Positions 16,927-25,700 of a stretch of 46,057 nt of DNA are shown piece by piece. The notes under the pieces were generated by a model. The model made no database searches. It was not told the origin of the DNA and saw only the letters and a list, made by a program, of their open reading frames with translations. Location of the stretch: assembly GCA_022827425.1 (NCBI GenBank), contig JAJDSZ010000128.1, positions 1-46,057 of the forward strand, written 5' to 3'. Made by a program: the position numbers and the translations under genes. The DNA comes from Pseudomonadales bacterium (GTDB lineage: Bacteria; Pseudomonadota; Gammaproteobacteria; Pseudomonadales; Pseudohongiellaceae). Every line of letters begins with the position of its first letter. Positions within the stretch are counted from its first letter, which is position 1.

Positions 16927-17307
16927 ATGACTGACGTAAGCCTGGTTGCCGTAATCGTCGCCACGGTGCTGAGCTTCATGCTCGGCGGCATCTGGTATTC
17001 ACCCAGGGTATTCGGCGCCAGATGGGCCGAAGGCGTTGGCATTGACCTGGAATCCGAGGACGCCGGCAAACACGCGGTCAAGGCGCTTTCGGTGCAGTTC
17101 GTGAGCACCTTGCTGCTGGCCTGGGTGCTCGGCGCGATGGTGGACGCCGGAGAATGGCTGATGATCGCCGCGACCGTGGGCGTGGCGTCCATCATTCTGA
17201 TTTCCGCGGGGCTGTTTCACCGCAACAGTCACTTTGCCGCGGTCATCGAAGGCGTTTTCGTGCTCGTGATGGCCGCGGTCATGATCGTAGTGCATCTGGT
17301 GTTGTAG
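16927..17307 (+). CDS. DUF1761 small membrane protein
   Basis: A 126-residue protein with four hydrophobic segments (LVAVIVATVLSFMLGGIWYSPRVFG; SVQFVSTLLLAWVLGAMV; LMIAATVGVASIILISAGLF; AVIEGVFVLVMAAVMIVVHLVL). GGIWYSP.(V/L)FG...W is the DUF1761 signature. Start 16927 is preferred over ATG 16921 because GGAGGA ends right before 16921, leaving proper spacing only to the second ATG. Function unknown. It is convergent with thiE, with an 18-base gap. Confidence 0.8.
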   Translation: MTDVSLVAVIVATVLSFMLGGIWYSPRVFGARWAEGVGIDLESEDAGKHAVKALSVQFVSTLLLAWVLGAMVDAGEWLMIAATVGVASIILISAGLFHRNSHFAAVIEGVFVLVMAAVMIVVHLVL

Positions 17308-17325
17308 GACCGTGAAATCGACCGG

Positions 17326-17967
17326 TTACTTTCGGGTAACGTGGGCTGCGTAAATCTGCACGAGCTCCCGCGTGGCCGCGCCGGGGTCGGGCGCGTCGAA
17401 GATGCCGCCGACCACCGCGAGCATGTCCGCTCCGGCGATAAACGTGGATTCCGCGTTGTTTCGATTGATGCCGCCAATGGCTGCCACAGGCACTGTGAGG
17501 ATTATCCGGGCGGCCAGCAGGACACTTGGATTTGCCGGTGCCGCCGCGGGTTTGCTGCTTGAGGGAAAGATGCTGCCGAATGCGGCATAGCTTGCGCCCG
17601 CTTGTTCGGCCTCCTCGGCCAGCGTCAGCGAATCGTGGCAGGTGGCTCCGATAATGGCGTCCGGGCCAAGTTCCAGGCGGGCATCGTCGATGTTCGCGTC
17701 ATCGGTTCCAAGATGCACGCCATCGGCGCCAATGGCGGCGCACAGGGCGACATCGTCGTTGATAATCAATGGCGTTGCGTACTCCCGGCAGATCTCGAGC
17801 AGCGCCTTTGCCTGCTTCCGGGCCTTGTTCCGGTCGCCGTGCTTGGCGCGGAATTGCAGCATGGCGGCGCCTCCCTCAATCACATCGTGTATCACTGACT
17901 CGTAATCGGGGCGGGCGAGGACGGCATCATTGGTGATCGGGTAAATGCCGGCAAGATTGATTTTCAT
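17326..17967 (-). CDS. thiE: Thiamine-phosphate synthase
   Basis: A 213-residue TIM-barrel enzyme from ATG 17967 (GAGGG seven bases upstream). Readable motifs are GIYPITNDAVL, EGGAAMLQFRAKHGDR, PLIINDDVALCAAIGADGVHLGTDD, GATCHDSLTLAEEAEQAGASYAAFGSIFPSSSKP and VPVAAIGGINRNN, the ordered ThiE set including the DGVHLG and pyrophosphate-binding IGGI segments. It joins HMP-pyrophosphate to the thiazole phosphate to give thiamine phosphate. Its start overlaps the thiD stop by 4 bases, so the two are coupled. Confidence 0.95.
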   Translation of the reverse strand: MKINLAGIYPITNDAVLARPDYESVIHDVIEGGAAMLQFRAKHGDRNKARKQAKALLEICREYATPLIINDDVALCAAIGADGVHLGTDDANIDDARLELGPDAIIGATCHDSLTLAEEAEQAGASYAAFGSIFPSSSKPAAAPANPSVLLAARIILTVPVAAIGGINRNNAESTFIAGADMLAVVGGIFDAPDPGAATRELVQIYAAHVTRK

Positions 17968-18773
17968 GCTCCCGCCCTCGAACTCTGCACACCGCACCGA
18001 TCAGGAAGATGCTGTCCCTTGCCCGCCCGCCAGGCCCGGCTGAGCGAACGCCAGGCAAATTCCTGGGCCTGCCGCAATGCGCTTTCAAGTTCGCAGCCCA
18101 GGGCGAGATAGCCGGCGATGGCGCTGGCCAGGGTGCAGCCCGAGCCATGGTATTCATGTTCCAGTCTTCGCCAGCGGAATTCCGTTACTTCATGAGCGGA
18201 TTCGCCGCCGGCGCGGAACCAGCGATTGACGACTTCCTCGCCGGATTCGTGTCCGCCGGTCCACAGCACGTTGCGGCAGCCCTCGCGCAACAACTCGCCC
18301 GCCGCGGCTTCCGGAGAGTCCGCGGCTGCCAGTTGCGTCAATTCCCCCGAGTTCGGAGCCACGATCGTAGCCAGCGGCAGCAGCGATTCGCGCAAGGCCG
18401 CGAACACTTCGGGGCCCAGAAACGCGTAACCGCCGCCAGCGGCGCCAACCGGGTCCACGACCACCGGGATGTCGGGGTGTTCGCGCAACAATTTGCTCGC
18501 GGTATGCACCGCGCCGCTGCTGCCTAGCAGACCCAGCTTGAAACAGCGCACCGGCATGTCGGCCAACACGGCGCGGGCCTGTTCCGCCGCCAGGTCGGCG
18601 GCCACGGGGACCATCCGGCTCGCATTGACTGTATCCTGGACGGTCAATACCGTGGCCACCGGGGCGCAATGGCAACCGAGGCTGTGCAGGGTTTCGATGT
18701 CGGCCTGCAAGCCGGCGCCGCCGCTCGGGTCGAGGCCGGAGAAACATAGCACCACAGGCTTGCCAGTCCCCAT
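17964..18773 (-). CDS. thiD: Hydroxymethylpyrimidine/phosphomethylpyrimidine kinase
   Basis: A 269-residue ribokinase-fold kinase from ATG 18773. Motifs are VVLCFSGLDPSGGAGLQADIETLHSLGCH, TVQDT, FKLGLLGS, PVVVDPVGAAGGGY and the anion-hole EYHGSGCTLASAIAGYLALG near the end. It phosphorylates HMP to HMP-P and HMP-PP for thiamine synthesis, feeding ThiE encoded next. It starts 5 bases after hemJ, giving an operon hemJ-thiD-thiE. No TPP riboswitch was recognised in the 67 bases between hemJ and argC. Confidence 0.95.
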   Translation of the reverse strand: MGTGKPVVLCFSGLDPSGGAGLQADIETLHSLGCHCAPVATVLTVQDTVNASRMVPVAADLAAEQARAVLADMPVRCFKLGLLGSSGAVHTASKLLREHPDIPVVVDPVGAAGGGYAFLGPEVFAALRESLLPLATIVAPNSGELTQLAAADSPEAAAGELLREGCRNVLWTGGHESGEEVVNRWFRAGGESAHEVTEFRWRRLEHEYHGSGCTLASAIAGYLALGCELESALRQAQEFAWRSLSRAWRAGKGQHLPDRCGVQSSRAGA

Positions 18774-18778
18774 GCGGA

Positions 18779-19204
18779 TCACAGCACCGGCTTGACGACG
18801 ATCAGAATGGTAATCGCGATCAGCAGCAGCACCGGCAGTTCGTTGAAAATCCGGAAGAATACATGGCCGCGCTGGCTGCGCCCTTGCCGCAGGGCTTTCA
18901 GGTAATGCCAGCACAGCCCGTGGTATGCGAGCAGCAGCGCCACCAGGGCCAGCTTGAACTGCATCCACCACCAGGCCAGATAATAGTCTGGATTGCCGAA
19001 CAGCAGCCAGAAGCCGAACAGCAGCGTGGCGGCAGCCGAAGGTGTCATGATGCCCCAGAACAGCTTGCGCTCCATGACGGCGAAGCGGTCGCGGCTGATC
19101 GCGTCCTCGCTCATGGCGTGATAGACGAAGAGCCGCGGCAGATAGAAAAGGCCGGCAAACCAGCACACCATGGCAATGATGTGAAAGGATTTCAGCCAAA
19201 GCAT
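18779..19204 (-). CDS. hemJ: Protoporphyrinogen IX oxidase HemJ
   Basis: A 141-residue protein with four hydrophobic segments. The start MLWLKSFHIIAMVCWFAGLF, with the conserved His, and FYLPRLFVYH, then FWGIMTPSAAATLLFG and NELPVLLLIAITILIVVKPVL, match the HemJ (TIGR00701/UPF0093) family. It oxidises protoporphyrinogen IX to protoporphyrin IX in the inner membrane as the penultimate step of haem synthesis. It heads the minus-strand operon with thiD and thiE and is divergent from argC. Confidence 0.93.
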   Translation of the reverse strand: MLWLKSFHIIAMVCWFAGLFYLPRLFVYHAMSEDAISRDRFAVMERKLFWGIMTPSAAATLLFGFWLLFGNPDYYLAWWWMQFKLALVALLLAYHGLCWHYLKALRQGRSQRGHVFFRIFNELPVLLLIAITILIVVKPVL

Positions 19205-19271
19205 GGAATTTTCTCGCCGGGCATCGAACGTGTAAGATACCCGCCTGTCAAGGCGGCGGAAGCAGTCTAGC

Positions 19272-20318
19272 ATGATCACCGCGGGCATAGTGGGCGCCAC
19301 CGGCTACACCGGCGTGGAGTTGTTGCGCCTGTTGGCGGGCCACCGGCAAGTCGAAGTCGGCTTGGTAACGTCGCGCGAACTCGCGGGGACCGCCGTTGCC
19401 AGCCGTTTCCCCAACCTGCGCGGTCGCTTCGACCTCGATTTCAGCCCCCCGGATGCGGCGGCCCTAGCCGGTTGCGATGTGGTTTTTTTCGCCACGCCCC
19501 ATGCTGTCGCCATGCAATCCGCGGCGCAGGTTCTCGCCGCCGGCGCCAGGGTAATCGACCTGTCGGCGGATTTCCGCATTCGCGATATCGGCTGCTGGGA
19601 GCAGTGGTACGGAACCGCCCACCAATGCCCGGAACTCGTGGGCGAAGCGGTTTACGGTCTTCCCGAAGTCAATCGCGAGCGTATTCGCGACGCGCGCCTG
19701 ATCGCGGTTCCCGGCTGCTATCCCACAGCCATCCAACTCGCCTTGCTGCCATTGCTGGAAAAGGGTCTGGTGGATGAATCCCGCCTCATTGCCGACGCCA
19801 AATCCGGCGTCAGCGGGGCGGGCCGCAAGGCGGCAGCGGCCTATCTGCTCTGCGAAGCCTCGGAATCCATCAGCGCCTATGGCCTTGCCGGTCACAGGCA
19901 TCATCCGGAAATCATCCAGGGCCTGGAAGAGGCAAGCGGCGGTCGGCCCGTGGGGCTGACCTTCGTGCCGCATCTGACGCCCATGATTCGCGGGATTCTC
20001 GCCACCTGCTATGCGCCGGTGCGGGAGCCTGGCGCATGCAGCAGTGGATTGCTGCAGCAGGTATTCGAGGAGCGCTACGGGGATGAGCCATTCGTCCAGG
20101 TGCTTCCCCGGGGGGAACTGCCCGCCACCCGGGAGGTGCGCGGCTCCAATGTCTGCGAACTTGCCGTGAGTTGGCTCGAAGCCCGGTCCATGGCGGTGGT
20201 GCTCGCTGCGGAGGACAATCTTGTAAAGGGAGCGGCGGGTCAGGCGATACAATGTATGAACATCATGTTCGGATGGAACGAATCCGAGGGCCTTTCGGGA
20301 ATCGGCCTGCTGCCCTGA
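19272..20318 (+). CDS. argC: N-acetyl-gamma-glutamyl-phosphate reductase
   Basis: A 348-residue enzyme with the NADP-binding start [20 protein letters not shown], the active-site cysteine in [23 protein letters not shown] (C149), [10 protein letters not shown] and the substrate-binding GHRHHPEI. Length matches bacterial type-1 ArgC. It reduces N-acetylglutamyl phosphate to the semialdehyde in arginine synthesis. It heads argC - bactofilin - erpA, the order seen in Pseudomonas-type genomes. Confidence 0.96.
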   Translation: MITAGIVGATGYTGVELLRLLAGHRQVEVGLVTSRELAGTAVASRFPNLRGRFDLDFSPPDAAALAGCDVVFFATPHAVAMQSAAQVLAAGARVIDLSADFRIRDIGCWEQWYGTAHQCPELVGEAVYGLPEVNRERIRDARLIAVPGCYPTAIQLALLPLLEKGLVDESRLIADAKSGVSGAGRKAAAAYLLCEASESISAYGLAGHRHHPEIIQGLEEASGGRPVGLTFVPHLTPMIRGILATCYAPVREPGACSSGLLQQVFEERYGDEPFVQVLPRGELPATREVRGSNVCELAVSWLEARSMAVVLAAEDNLVKGAAGQAIQCMNIMFGWNESEGLSGIGLLP

Positions 20319-20386
20319 GAAAGGCGGCCCGCGCCGCTGGCGCCTCGGAATCAGCAGGGAACTGAAAATCTGACTGGGTAAGCCAA

Positions 20387-20857
20387 GTGAGAAAGATATT
20401 GAACAAGAAATCGGGAAATGCCGCAACAAGCGCTGTACCCAGGTCGGGAAGTCCCGCCCTGATATCGACATCCACCACTGTAACCGGTGATGTCCATTTT
20501 GACGGAGAGCTAGTGGTGGAAGGCGTCATCGTCGGCAATATCACGGCGGAAGCAGGCTCGGAAGCGCAACTGCGGATTGCCGAAGGTGGCCAGGTGGAAG
20601 GCGATATCGATGTGCCGCTGGCGGTCATCGATGGCTGTGTGACCGGCAATATCCGGGCCGGCAAGCATATTGAACTCGCCGCCCGGGGGGTGGTCAACGG
20701 CAATGTGTCCTATCATCTCATCGAGATGGTCATGGGGTCCGCGGTAAACGGCGCCCTGGCGCGAATGAGCCAGAATGAATCGAAGGACGGGTCCCAGCAG
20801 GAGCGGGAAATCGCCCTTGTGCAATCCGAGAATTTTCAACTCGAAAACGCCGGATAG
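20387..20857 (+). CDS. Bactofilin (polymer-forming cytoskeletal protein)
   Basis: A 156-residue protein from GTG 20387. The central ~100 residues are a right-handed beta-helix with short repeats (ISTSTTVTGDVHFDGELVVEG, VIVGNITAEAGSEAQLRIAEGGQVEGDIDVPLAVIDGCVTGNI, ARGVVNGNVSY) typical of the bactofilin/DUF583 domain, with flexible ends. Bactofilins form non-polar filaments without nucleotides and often scaffold peptidoglycan enzymes; an M23 endopeptidase gene lies close by. The start codon is the least certain point. Confidence 0.9.
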   Translation: MRKILNKKSGNAATSAVPRSGSPALISTSTTVTGDVHFDGELVVEGVIVGNITAEAGSEAQLRIAEGGQVEGDIDVPLAVIDGCVTGNIRAGKHIELAARGVVNGNVSYHLIEMVMGSAVNGALARMSQNESKDGSQQEREIALVQSENFQLENAG

Positions 20858-20887
20858 GCTTGTCGGCCCTCGCATTCCCGCTCCGGC

Positions 20888-20917
20888 CTGACCGGAGTGG
20901 GGCTCCTGCGCTACAAT
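20888..20917 (+). promoter_or_regulatory. Possible erpA promoter
   Basis: CTGACC at 20888-20893, an 18-base spacer and TACAAT at 20912-20917 make a plausible sigma-70 promoter 59 bases before erpA. The CTCCGG/CCGGAG hairpin at 20881-20897 partly overlaps the -35 and could instead terminate the bactofilin transcript. Confidence 0.35.
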
Positions 20918-20975
20918 ACGCCCCTGTGCAGCAATCAGGGCCCGCACCGCGCGGGCCTGCCGTCCCGGAAAGACC

Positions 20976-21329
20976 ATGTCCGTAGTTCAGTCCCAGGATC
21001 CGGTAGTCATGCAATTCACCGATCAGGCGGCGGACAAGGTACACAGCCTGATCGCCGAAGAAGGCAATGACAATCTGAAACTGCGCGTCTTCGTCACCGG
21101 CGGCGGCTGTTCCGGTTTCCAGTACGGATTCACCTTTGACGAGGAAGTGGCCGAAGACGATACCGTGGTCCGCAACAAGGGCGCGAGCCTGCTCGTTGAT
21201 CCCCTGAGTTTCCAGTATCTGGTGGGCGCCAGGGTGGACTATGTGGAAGGGCTGGAAGGTTCGCGCTTTATCGTTGACAACCCCATGGCCACAACCACTT
21301 GCGGCTGCGGGGCTTCGTTTTCCATTTGA
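20976..21329 (+). CDS. erpA: Iron-sulfur cluster insertion protein ErpA
   Basis: A 117-residue A-type carrier. The three cluster cysteines are in [12 protein letters not shown] (C45) and TTCGCGASF (C109, C111). The form ending in SFSI, and the place beside bactofilin and upstream of M23/tyrS, identify ErpA rather than IscA or SufA. It delivers [Fe-S] clusters to apoproteins such as IspG/IspH in the cytoplasm. Confidence 0.95.
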   Translation: MSVVQSQDPVVMQFTDQAADKVHSLIAEEGNDNLKLRVFVTGGGCSGFQYGFTFDEEVAEDDTVVRNKGASLLVDPLSFQYLVGARVDYVEGLEGSRFIVDNPMATTTCGCGASFSI

Positions 21330-21352
21330 AATCTGATCAAGCCTGGGCGGCC

Positions 21353-21370
21353 CGGTGGCGCAGGCTCCTA
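21353..21370. repeat. Family B repeat, copy (half palindrome)
   Basis: CCGGTGGCGCAGGCTCC-type sequence, the right half of the family B palindrome, at the convergent junction of erpA and the M23 peptidase gene, reaching into the latter's stop codon. Confidence 0.4.
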
Positions 21371-22876
21371 GTCGGCGCTGACGCCGGCATTGCTTCTGAG
21401 CAGTTCCTCGCTGCGGGCATCGAATTGGGCGAGTAGCGTCTGCGTTTGATCGCGGAAACGACCCATTTCTTCGTCGTCAATGCCCGGGGCGGGGGGCATC
21501 AAGTCGAGTACCCGGGCCGGGTCCCGGTGTACGCCGTTCTTGAGCACTTCATAGTGCAGGTGCGGCCCGGTGGCGCGACCGGTGGCGCCGACATAACCGA
21601 TCACATCGCCCTGCTTGACGCTGACGCCGGGCCCGATGCCTTCGGCGAATCGGGACAGGTGGGCGTAGCGCGTCTCAAGCCCGCCCGCGTGGGTGATGAT
21701 CACGATATTGCCATAGGAGCCGAAACGGGAAGCCCGGGAGATATTGCCGTCGCTGGTGGCCCGCACCGGTGTGCCGGTGGGAGCGGCGTAGTCGGTGCCC
21801 TTGTGGGCCTGGATCGTATTGAGGATGGGATGCAGGCGGCGCGGATTGAAATTCGAGCTGATGCGGAAAACATCGAGTGGATTGCGCATCAGGGCGGTGC
21901 GCATGTTGTTGCCGTCGGGGCTGTAGAAGCCGACCCAGCCATCGCTGCTTTCATAACGCACCGCAAGGTGCTCTTCGCCCCGGTTGACAAAGCGCGCCAC
22001 GAGTATGTCGCCCTCGCCGACCAATTCATCCCGCAGGTACTTCTCCTCGTACAGGATGGTGAATTGGTCGCCGGGCTGGGTGTCGAGCATGAAATCGATC
22101 TTGCCGCCGAAGATATCGGCCATGCGCATGCTCTGGGTGGGTGAAACCTGTTCGCGCCGGGCGGCGGCGAACAGGCTGCTGTACACCGTGCCGCCCTTGA
22201 TTTCGGTTTCGATTCGCGGCGAAAGCTCCACCTGTTCCGCACGGTAGGCATCGCCTTCCCGGCCGAAGGCGAGCACGTCGAGCGGCGAGCGCCGCAGCCG
22301 GAATTCGTCGAGCCCGCCGGAATCATCGAGTTTGAAGCCAAGCTCATCGCCCACTCTCATGTGATTGAGCGTCCGGGCCTCCTCGCCGCTTTGCAACAGT
22401 CGCGCAAGGTCGGCCGGGTCAAGCTCGTACTCGGCGAACAGCTCGCTCAGGGTATCGCCCTCGCGGACTTCCACATATTGCCAATCGGTGGATAGCGGCG
22501 GCAGTGGCTGGGGTTCGGCTTGGGCGATGGATTCCCCGGCAGGAAGGTCTGCGGGTTCTTTTGCGAGGGGCGGACTGAATTCTTCGGCAACGGGAATTGC
22601 CGGCAATGTCCGCCGGTTGGCGACCGGGGATTCGGTGGATGATTCCACCGGGCCGCTGATTTCGGGGGCTGCGAAGGACCGGGTTTCGGATTCCGCGGGA
22701 GTTTGCAGCAGGGACATGGAAAACAGGCACATGGCGCTGATTGGCATCAGTGCCATGATGGGTTGCCTGGCATCCTGGTGTCGGCGGCGTTGCGTGGATG
22801 GAATGCTGATAGCCCTCGCTCCATCGGTTATCGCGGCAAAACGCCGGAGATTACACCTTTTTGGCGGCGCTTGCAT
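21368..22876 (-). CDS. M23-family peptidoglycan DD-metalloendopeptidase (MepM-like)
   Basis: A 502-residue protein from ATG 22876. A single hydrophobic segment near residues 40-58 (IMALMPISAMCLFSMSLL) acts as signal anchor. Residues ~130-195 form a LysM/OapA-like module (YVEVREGDTLSELFAEYELD), followed by the Csd3-type domain and the M23 catalytic domain: NPRRLHPILNTIQAHKGTDYAAPTGTPV and GRATGPHLHYEVLKNG, with zinc ligands HxxxD and HxH. It likely cuts D,D-crosslinks during cell-wall growth in the periplasm. The gene lies between erpA and tyrS and is divergent from tyrS, as in Pseudomonas, but without the anmK normally found there. Confidence 0.9.
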   Translation of the reverse strand: MQAPPKRCNLRRFAAITDGARAISIPSTQRRRHQDARQPIMALMPISAMCLFSMSLLQTPAESETRSFAAPEISGPVESSTESPVANRRTLPAIPVAEEFSPPLAKEPADLPAGESIAQAEPQPLPPLSTDWQYVEVREGDTLSELFAEYELDPADLARLLQSGEEARTLNHMRVGDELGFKLDDSGGLDEFRLRRSPLDVLAFGREGDAYRAEQVELSPRIETEIKGGTVYSSLFAAARREQVSPTQSMRMADIFGGKIDFMLDTQPGDQFTILYEEKYLRDELVGEGDILVARFVNRGEEHLAVRYESSDGWVGFYSPDGNNMRTALMRNPLDVFRISSNFNPRRLHPILNTIQAHKGTDYAAPTGTPVRATSDGNISRASRFGSYGNIVIITHAGGLETRYAHLSRFAEGIGPGVSVKQGDVIGYVGATGRATGPHLHYEVLKNGVHRDPARVLDLMPPAPGIDDEEMGRFRDQTQTLLAQFDARSEELLRSNAGVSAD

Positions 22877-22995
22877 CACCCGATGCTGTCAAATTGGTGG
22901 CCGATTATTGTAATATCGGCAACTTTCTCCGGCGGGCCATGTGGTTTCCCGGTACTTTTGACCAGCACCGTCTCCAATAAGTTCCCGTTAATTTT

Positions 22996-24282
22996 ATGGG
23001 CGCAGCCATGGCGCAGTCATCCATCATTGCCGATCTTGCCGCAAGAAACCTGGTGGCCCAGCTCGCCGGCGGCGACGAACTGAAACAGCATCTGGCCACC
23101 GGGCGCCGCACGCTGTACTGCGGGTTCGACCCCACCGCAGACAGCCTGCACATCGGCAATCTGCTGCCCCTGCTCGCCCTGCGCCGGTTCCAGCTTGCCG
23201 GCCATCGCCCGGTGGCCCTGGTCGGCGGCGCCACTGGATTGATCGGCGACCCAAGCTTCAAGGACGCCGAGCGCAAGCTTAATCCCGTGGCCACCATCGG
23301 CGACTGGGCCGAGCGCATCAAGCCGCAACTCGCCCGCTTTCTCGATTTCGACTGTGGCGAAGATGCGGCGCTGCTTGTGAACAACCTGGACTGGACCCGG
23401 GACTGCGACATGCTCAGCTTCCTGCGCGACGTGGGCAAGCATTTTTCGGTAAACAGCATGATCCGGAAAGAGTCGGTGCGCCAGCGCATCGAGCGCGAGG
23501 GGGAAGGAATCTCCTACACCGAATTCAGTTACATGATCCTGCAATCATTCGATTTTTCCGAATTGTTCCGGCGCCATGGCTGCACGCTGCAGGTGGGTGG
23601 CAGCGACCAGTGGGGCAACATTACCGGCGGCATCGACCTGACCCGGCGGTTGCACAGGCGGCAGGTATTCGGGGTGACTTTTCCCCTGATTACCCGGGCC
23701 GACGGCGCCAAGTTCGGCAAGACCGAATCCGGCACGGTGTGGCTCGACCCCGCCAGGACTTCACCCTACGCCTTCTACCAGTTCTGGCGCAATGCCGCCG
23801 ATGCCGATGTGTACGATTTCCTGCGCTACTTCACCTTCCTGTCGCCGGCGGAAATCAGCGAAATCGAGCGCGGTGACGCCGTCTCGCAAACCCGTCCGGA
23901 AGCCCAGGGGATTCTGGCCCGGGAGGTCACCGAACTCGTCCACGGCGGGGAAGGGCTTGCCGCGGCGCTGCGGATCAGCTCGGCGCTATTTTCCGGCGAA
24001 CTCACGGGCCTGTGGGAAGAAGACCTGCGGCAACTCGAACAGGACGGTCTGCCCTGCACGAGTATTGCGGAGGACGCCCCGCTGCTTGATGTGCTCGTGT
24101 CCTGCGGCCTCGCCCGCTCGCGCCGCATCGCCCGGGATCTGGTGCAAAGCGGTGCCGTGACAGCCAACAATGTGGTTCAGCAAGCCGGCGACGAGCCGCT
24201 GGACAGGCAGATCGCCTTGCACCGGAAGTTCTTCATCATCCGCCGCGGCAAGAAGAACTATCATCTGGCCAGGCTGACCTGA
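22996..24282 (+). CDS. tyrS: Tyrosyl-tRNA synthetase
   Basis: A 428-residue class I synthetase. The HIGH-type motif is HIGNLLPLLALRRFQ, the KMSKS-type motif is KFGKTESG, tyrosine-binding residues lie in YTEFSYMILQSFDF and GGSDQWGNITGGIDL, and the C-terminal S4 domain is ARSRRIARDLVQSGAVTANN. It is of the TyrS1 (E. coli) type. ATG 22996 or the in-frame ATG 23008 are equally possible starts; neither has a good Shine-Dalgarno. Confidence 0.96.
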   Translation: MGAAMAQSSIIADLAARNLVAQLAGGDELKQHLATGRRTLYCGFDPTADSLHIGNLLPLLALRRFQLAGHRPVALVGGATGLIGDPSFKDAERKLNPVATIGDWAERIKPQLARFLDFDCGEDAALLVNNLDWTRDCDMLSFLRDVGKHFSVNSMIRKESVRQRIEREGEGISYTEFSYMILQSFDFSELFRRHGCTLQVGGSDQWGNITGGIDLTRRLHRRQVFGVTFPLITRADGAKFGKTESGTVWLDPARTSPYAFYQFWRNAADADVYDFLRYFTFLSPAEISEIERGDAVSQTRPEAQGILAREVTELVHGGEGLAAALRISSALFSGELTGLWEEDLRQLEQDGLPCTSIAEDAPLLDVLVSCGLARSRRIARDLVQSGAVTANNVVQQAGDEPLDRQIALHRKFFIIRRGKKNYHLARLT

Positions 24283-24304
24283 AGCAACCTCGATACACCT
24301 TTTC

Positions 24305-24335
24305 CGTCATTCTGCGACTACCCGCGGAATGACCG
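24305..24335. repeat. Family A repeat, degenerate copy 4
   Basis: CGTCATTCTGCGACTACCCGC...GGAATGACCG: only the two outer ends of the family A element joined together. It lies between tyrS and namZ (convergent), followed at 24362-24384 by a GTGGGG...CCCCAC hairpin that may serve as a terminator. Confidence 0.55.
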
Positions 24336-24413
24336 GAGGGGGCTTCGCTACGGGCGGTATGGTGGGGGAGGGGCTCCGCCCCACTCACAATGGCGAGAAC
24401 GGCGAATGGGAGA

Positions 24414-25631
24414 TTATCCCGTAGTGCCGTAGATCAGGTGTGGACGGATTCGCTCAAGCCACTGACCTTCATCCGCCTGGGCCAGACTGTCAAGGTCGCC
24501 GGCTTCTGACGATGGCTCGTCCACCCATTCGCGAAGCGCCGTGCCGCCATTGATGACATCAATGGGTAGCTTGCCGGTTTCGTACTCATATGGGAAATCG
24601 CGCCAGATCGGGTACTCTGGATACAGCAAGCGAACGGCCTTGAAGGCGAGGGCGATCAATCGCCAGGGCTTGAAAGCGAGGTGGTCGTAATCCCTGCCGT
24701 CGGGATGAATCTGGATGCCGTGGCACAATTTGCCTTCGTGTTTGTGGAAGGTGGGCTCGAACCAGCATTCGCGAAGGCGGCATCCCTCCAGCCATTCCGG
24801 GGCCAAGCCCTGCATCTTGCCGAGAACCGCCCGGGCATCGATGTCCGGCGCCCCGAAGAGTTCCAGCGGGCGCGTTGTGCCCCGGCCTTCGGACAGGCCC
24901 GCGCCTTCGAGCATGACGGTGCCGGCATAGGCCCGCGCCATGGAAAGGGTTGGCGCATTGGGGCTCGGATTCACCCAGGGCCGCTCCAGCAGCGGCCAGC
25001 CGAAGCCCGGCGCTGCTGCGGGATTCCAGCCTTCCATGGCAATCACGCGATAGTCGACATCCAGACTGAAATGGCCGACAAACCAGCGGCCCAATTCGCC
25101 CAGGGTCAGGCCATGCCGCATGGGCATCGGCCCGGCGCCGACGAAACTCTCCCATCCCGGACGCAACAGCAGCCCTTCCACCGGCCGCCCCGCGGGGTTC
25201 GGGCGATCCAGCACCCACACGGTTTTGCCATGTTCCGCCGCCTCTTCCAGAACGTAAAGCAGCGTCGTGGCAAAGGTATAGATCCGGCAACCCAGATCCT
25301 GCAGATCCAGCAGGACCGCATCAAAACTCTCCATCATTTCACTTGTGGGGCGGCGAACTTCCCCATACAGGCTGAAGACCGGAATGCCATGAACAGGATC
25401 GACAAAATCCGGCGATTCGATCATGTTGTCCTGTTTGTCCCCCCGCAGCCCGTGCTGCGGCCCGAATGCCGAGGTGACTCGCATGTCCCCGCACGCCGCC
25501 AGCGCGTCCAGCGAATGGCAGAGATCAGCGGTAACCGAAGCGGGATGCGCCACGAGAGCCACCCGCCGCCCTTGCAACGGCGCGCGCAATTCCTTTTCCG
25601 CCAGCAATCTGTCAATGCCAAATTTCATCAT
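24414..25631 (-). CDS. namZ: NamZ-type exo-beta-N-acetylmuramidase (DUF1343, GH171)
   Basis: A 405-residue DUF1343 protein. Recognisable are RRVALVAHPASVT, SAFGPQHGLRGDKQDNMIES, GIPVFSLYGEVRRPT, DAVLLDLQDLGCRIYTFATTLLYVLE, VLDRPNPAGRPVEG, MRHGLTLGELGRWF and SPNAPTLSMARAYAGTVMLEGAGLSEGRGTTRPLELFGAP. NamZ of Bacillus releases MurNAc from the non-reducing end of peptidoglycan glycan fragments. There is no signal peptide, so this one should be cytoplasmic and act on imported MurNAc-GlcNAc-type fragments. The family usually has PEHG where this protein has PQHG (residues 58-61). It is divergent from murQ-gntR-nagB-nagA, which supports the role. ATG 25631 and 25628 are both possible. Confidence 0.82.
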   Translation of the reverse strand: MMKFGIDRLLAEKELRAPLQGRRVALVAHPASVTADLCHSLDALAACGDMRVTSAFGPQHGLRGDKQDNMIESPDFVDPVHGIPVFSLYGEVRRPTSEMMESFDAVLLDLQDLGCRIYTFATTLLYVLEEAAEHGKTVWVLDRPNPAGRPVEGLLLRPGWESFVGAGPMPMRHGLTLGELGRWFVGHFSLDVDYRVIAMEGWNPAAAPGFGWPLLERPWVNPSPNAPTLSMARAYAGTVMLEGAGLSEGRGTTRPLELFGAPDIDARAVLGKMQGLAPEWLEGCRLRECWFEPTFHKHEGKLCHGIQIHPDGRDYDHLAFKPWRLIALAFKAVRLLYPEYPIWRDFPYEYETGKLPIDVINGGTALREWVDEPSSEAGDLDSLAQADEGQWLERIRPHLIYGTTG

Positions 25632-25700
25632 GCAGAGAGTACACCCAATCAGTCATTCCGATAACGGCGAGATGCCAGTTCTTCCAGCAACCCCAACAGT

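Noticed and set aside
19205..19271. Searched for a TPP riboswitch ahead of hemJ-thiD-thiE
   Set aside because: The interval is only 67 bases, and I see no thi-box-like sequence.
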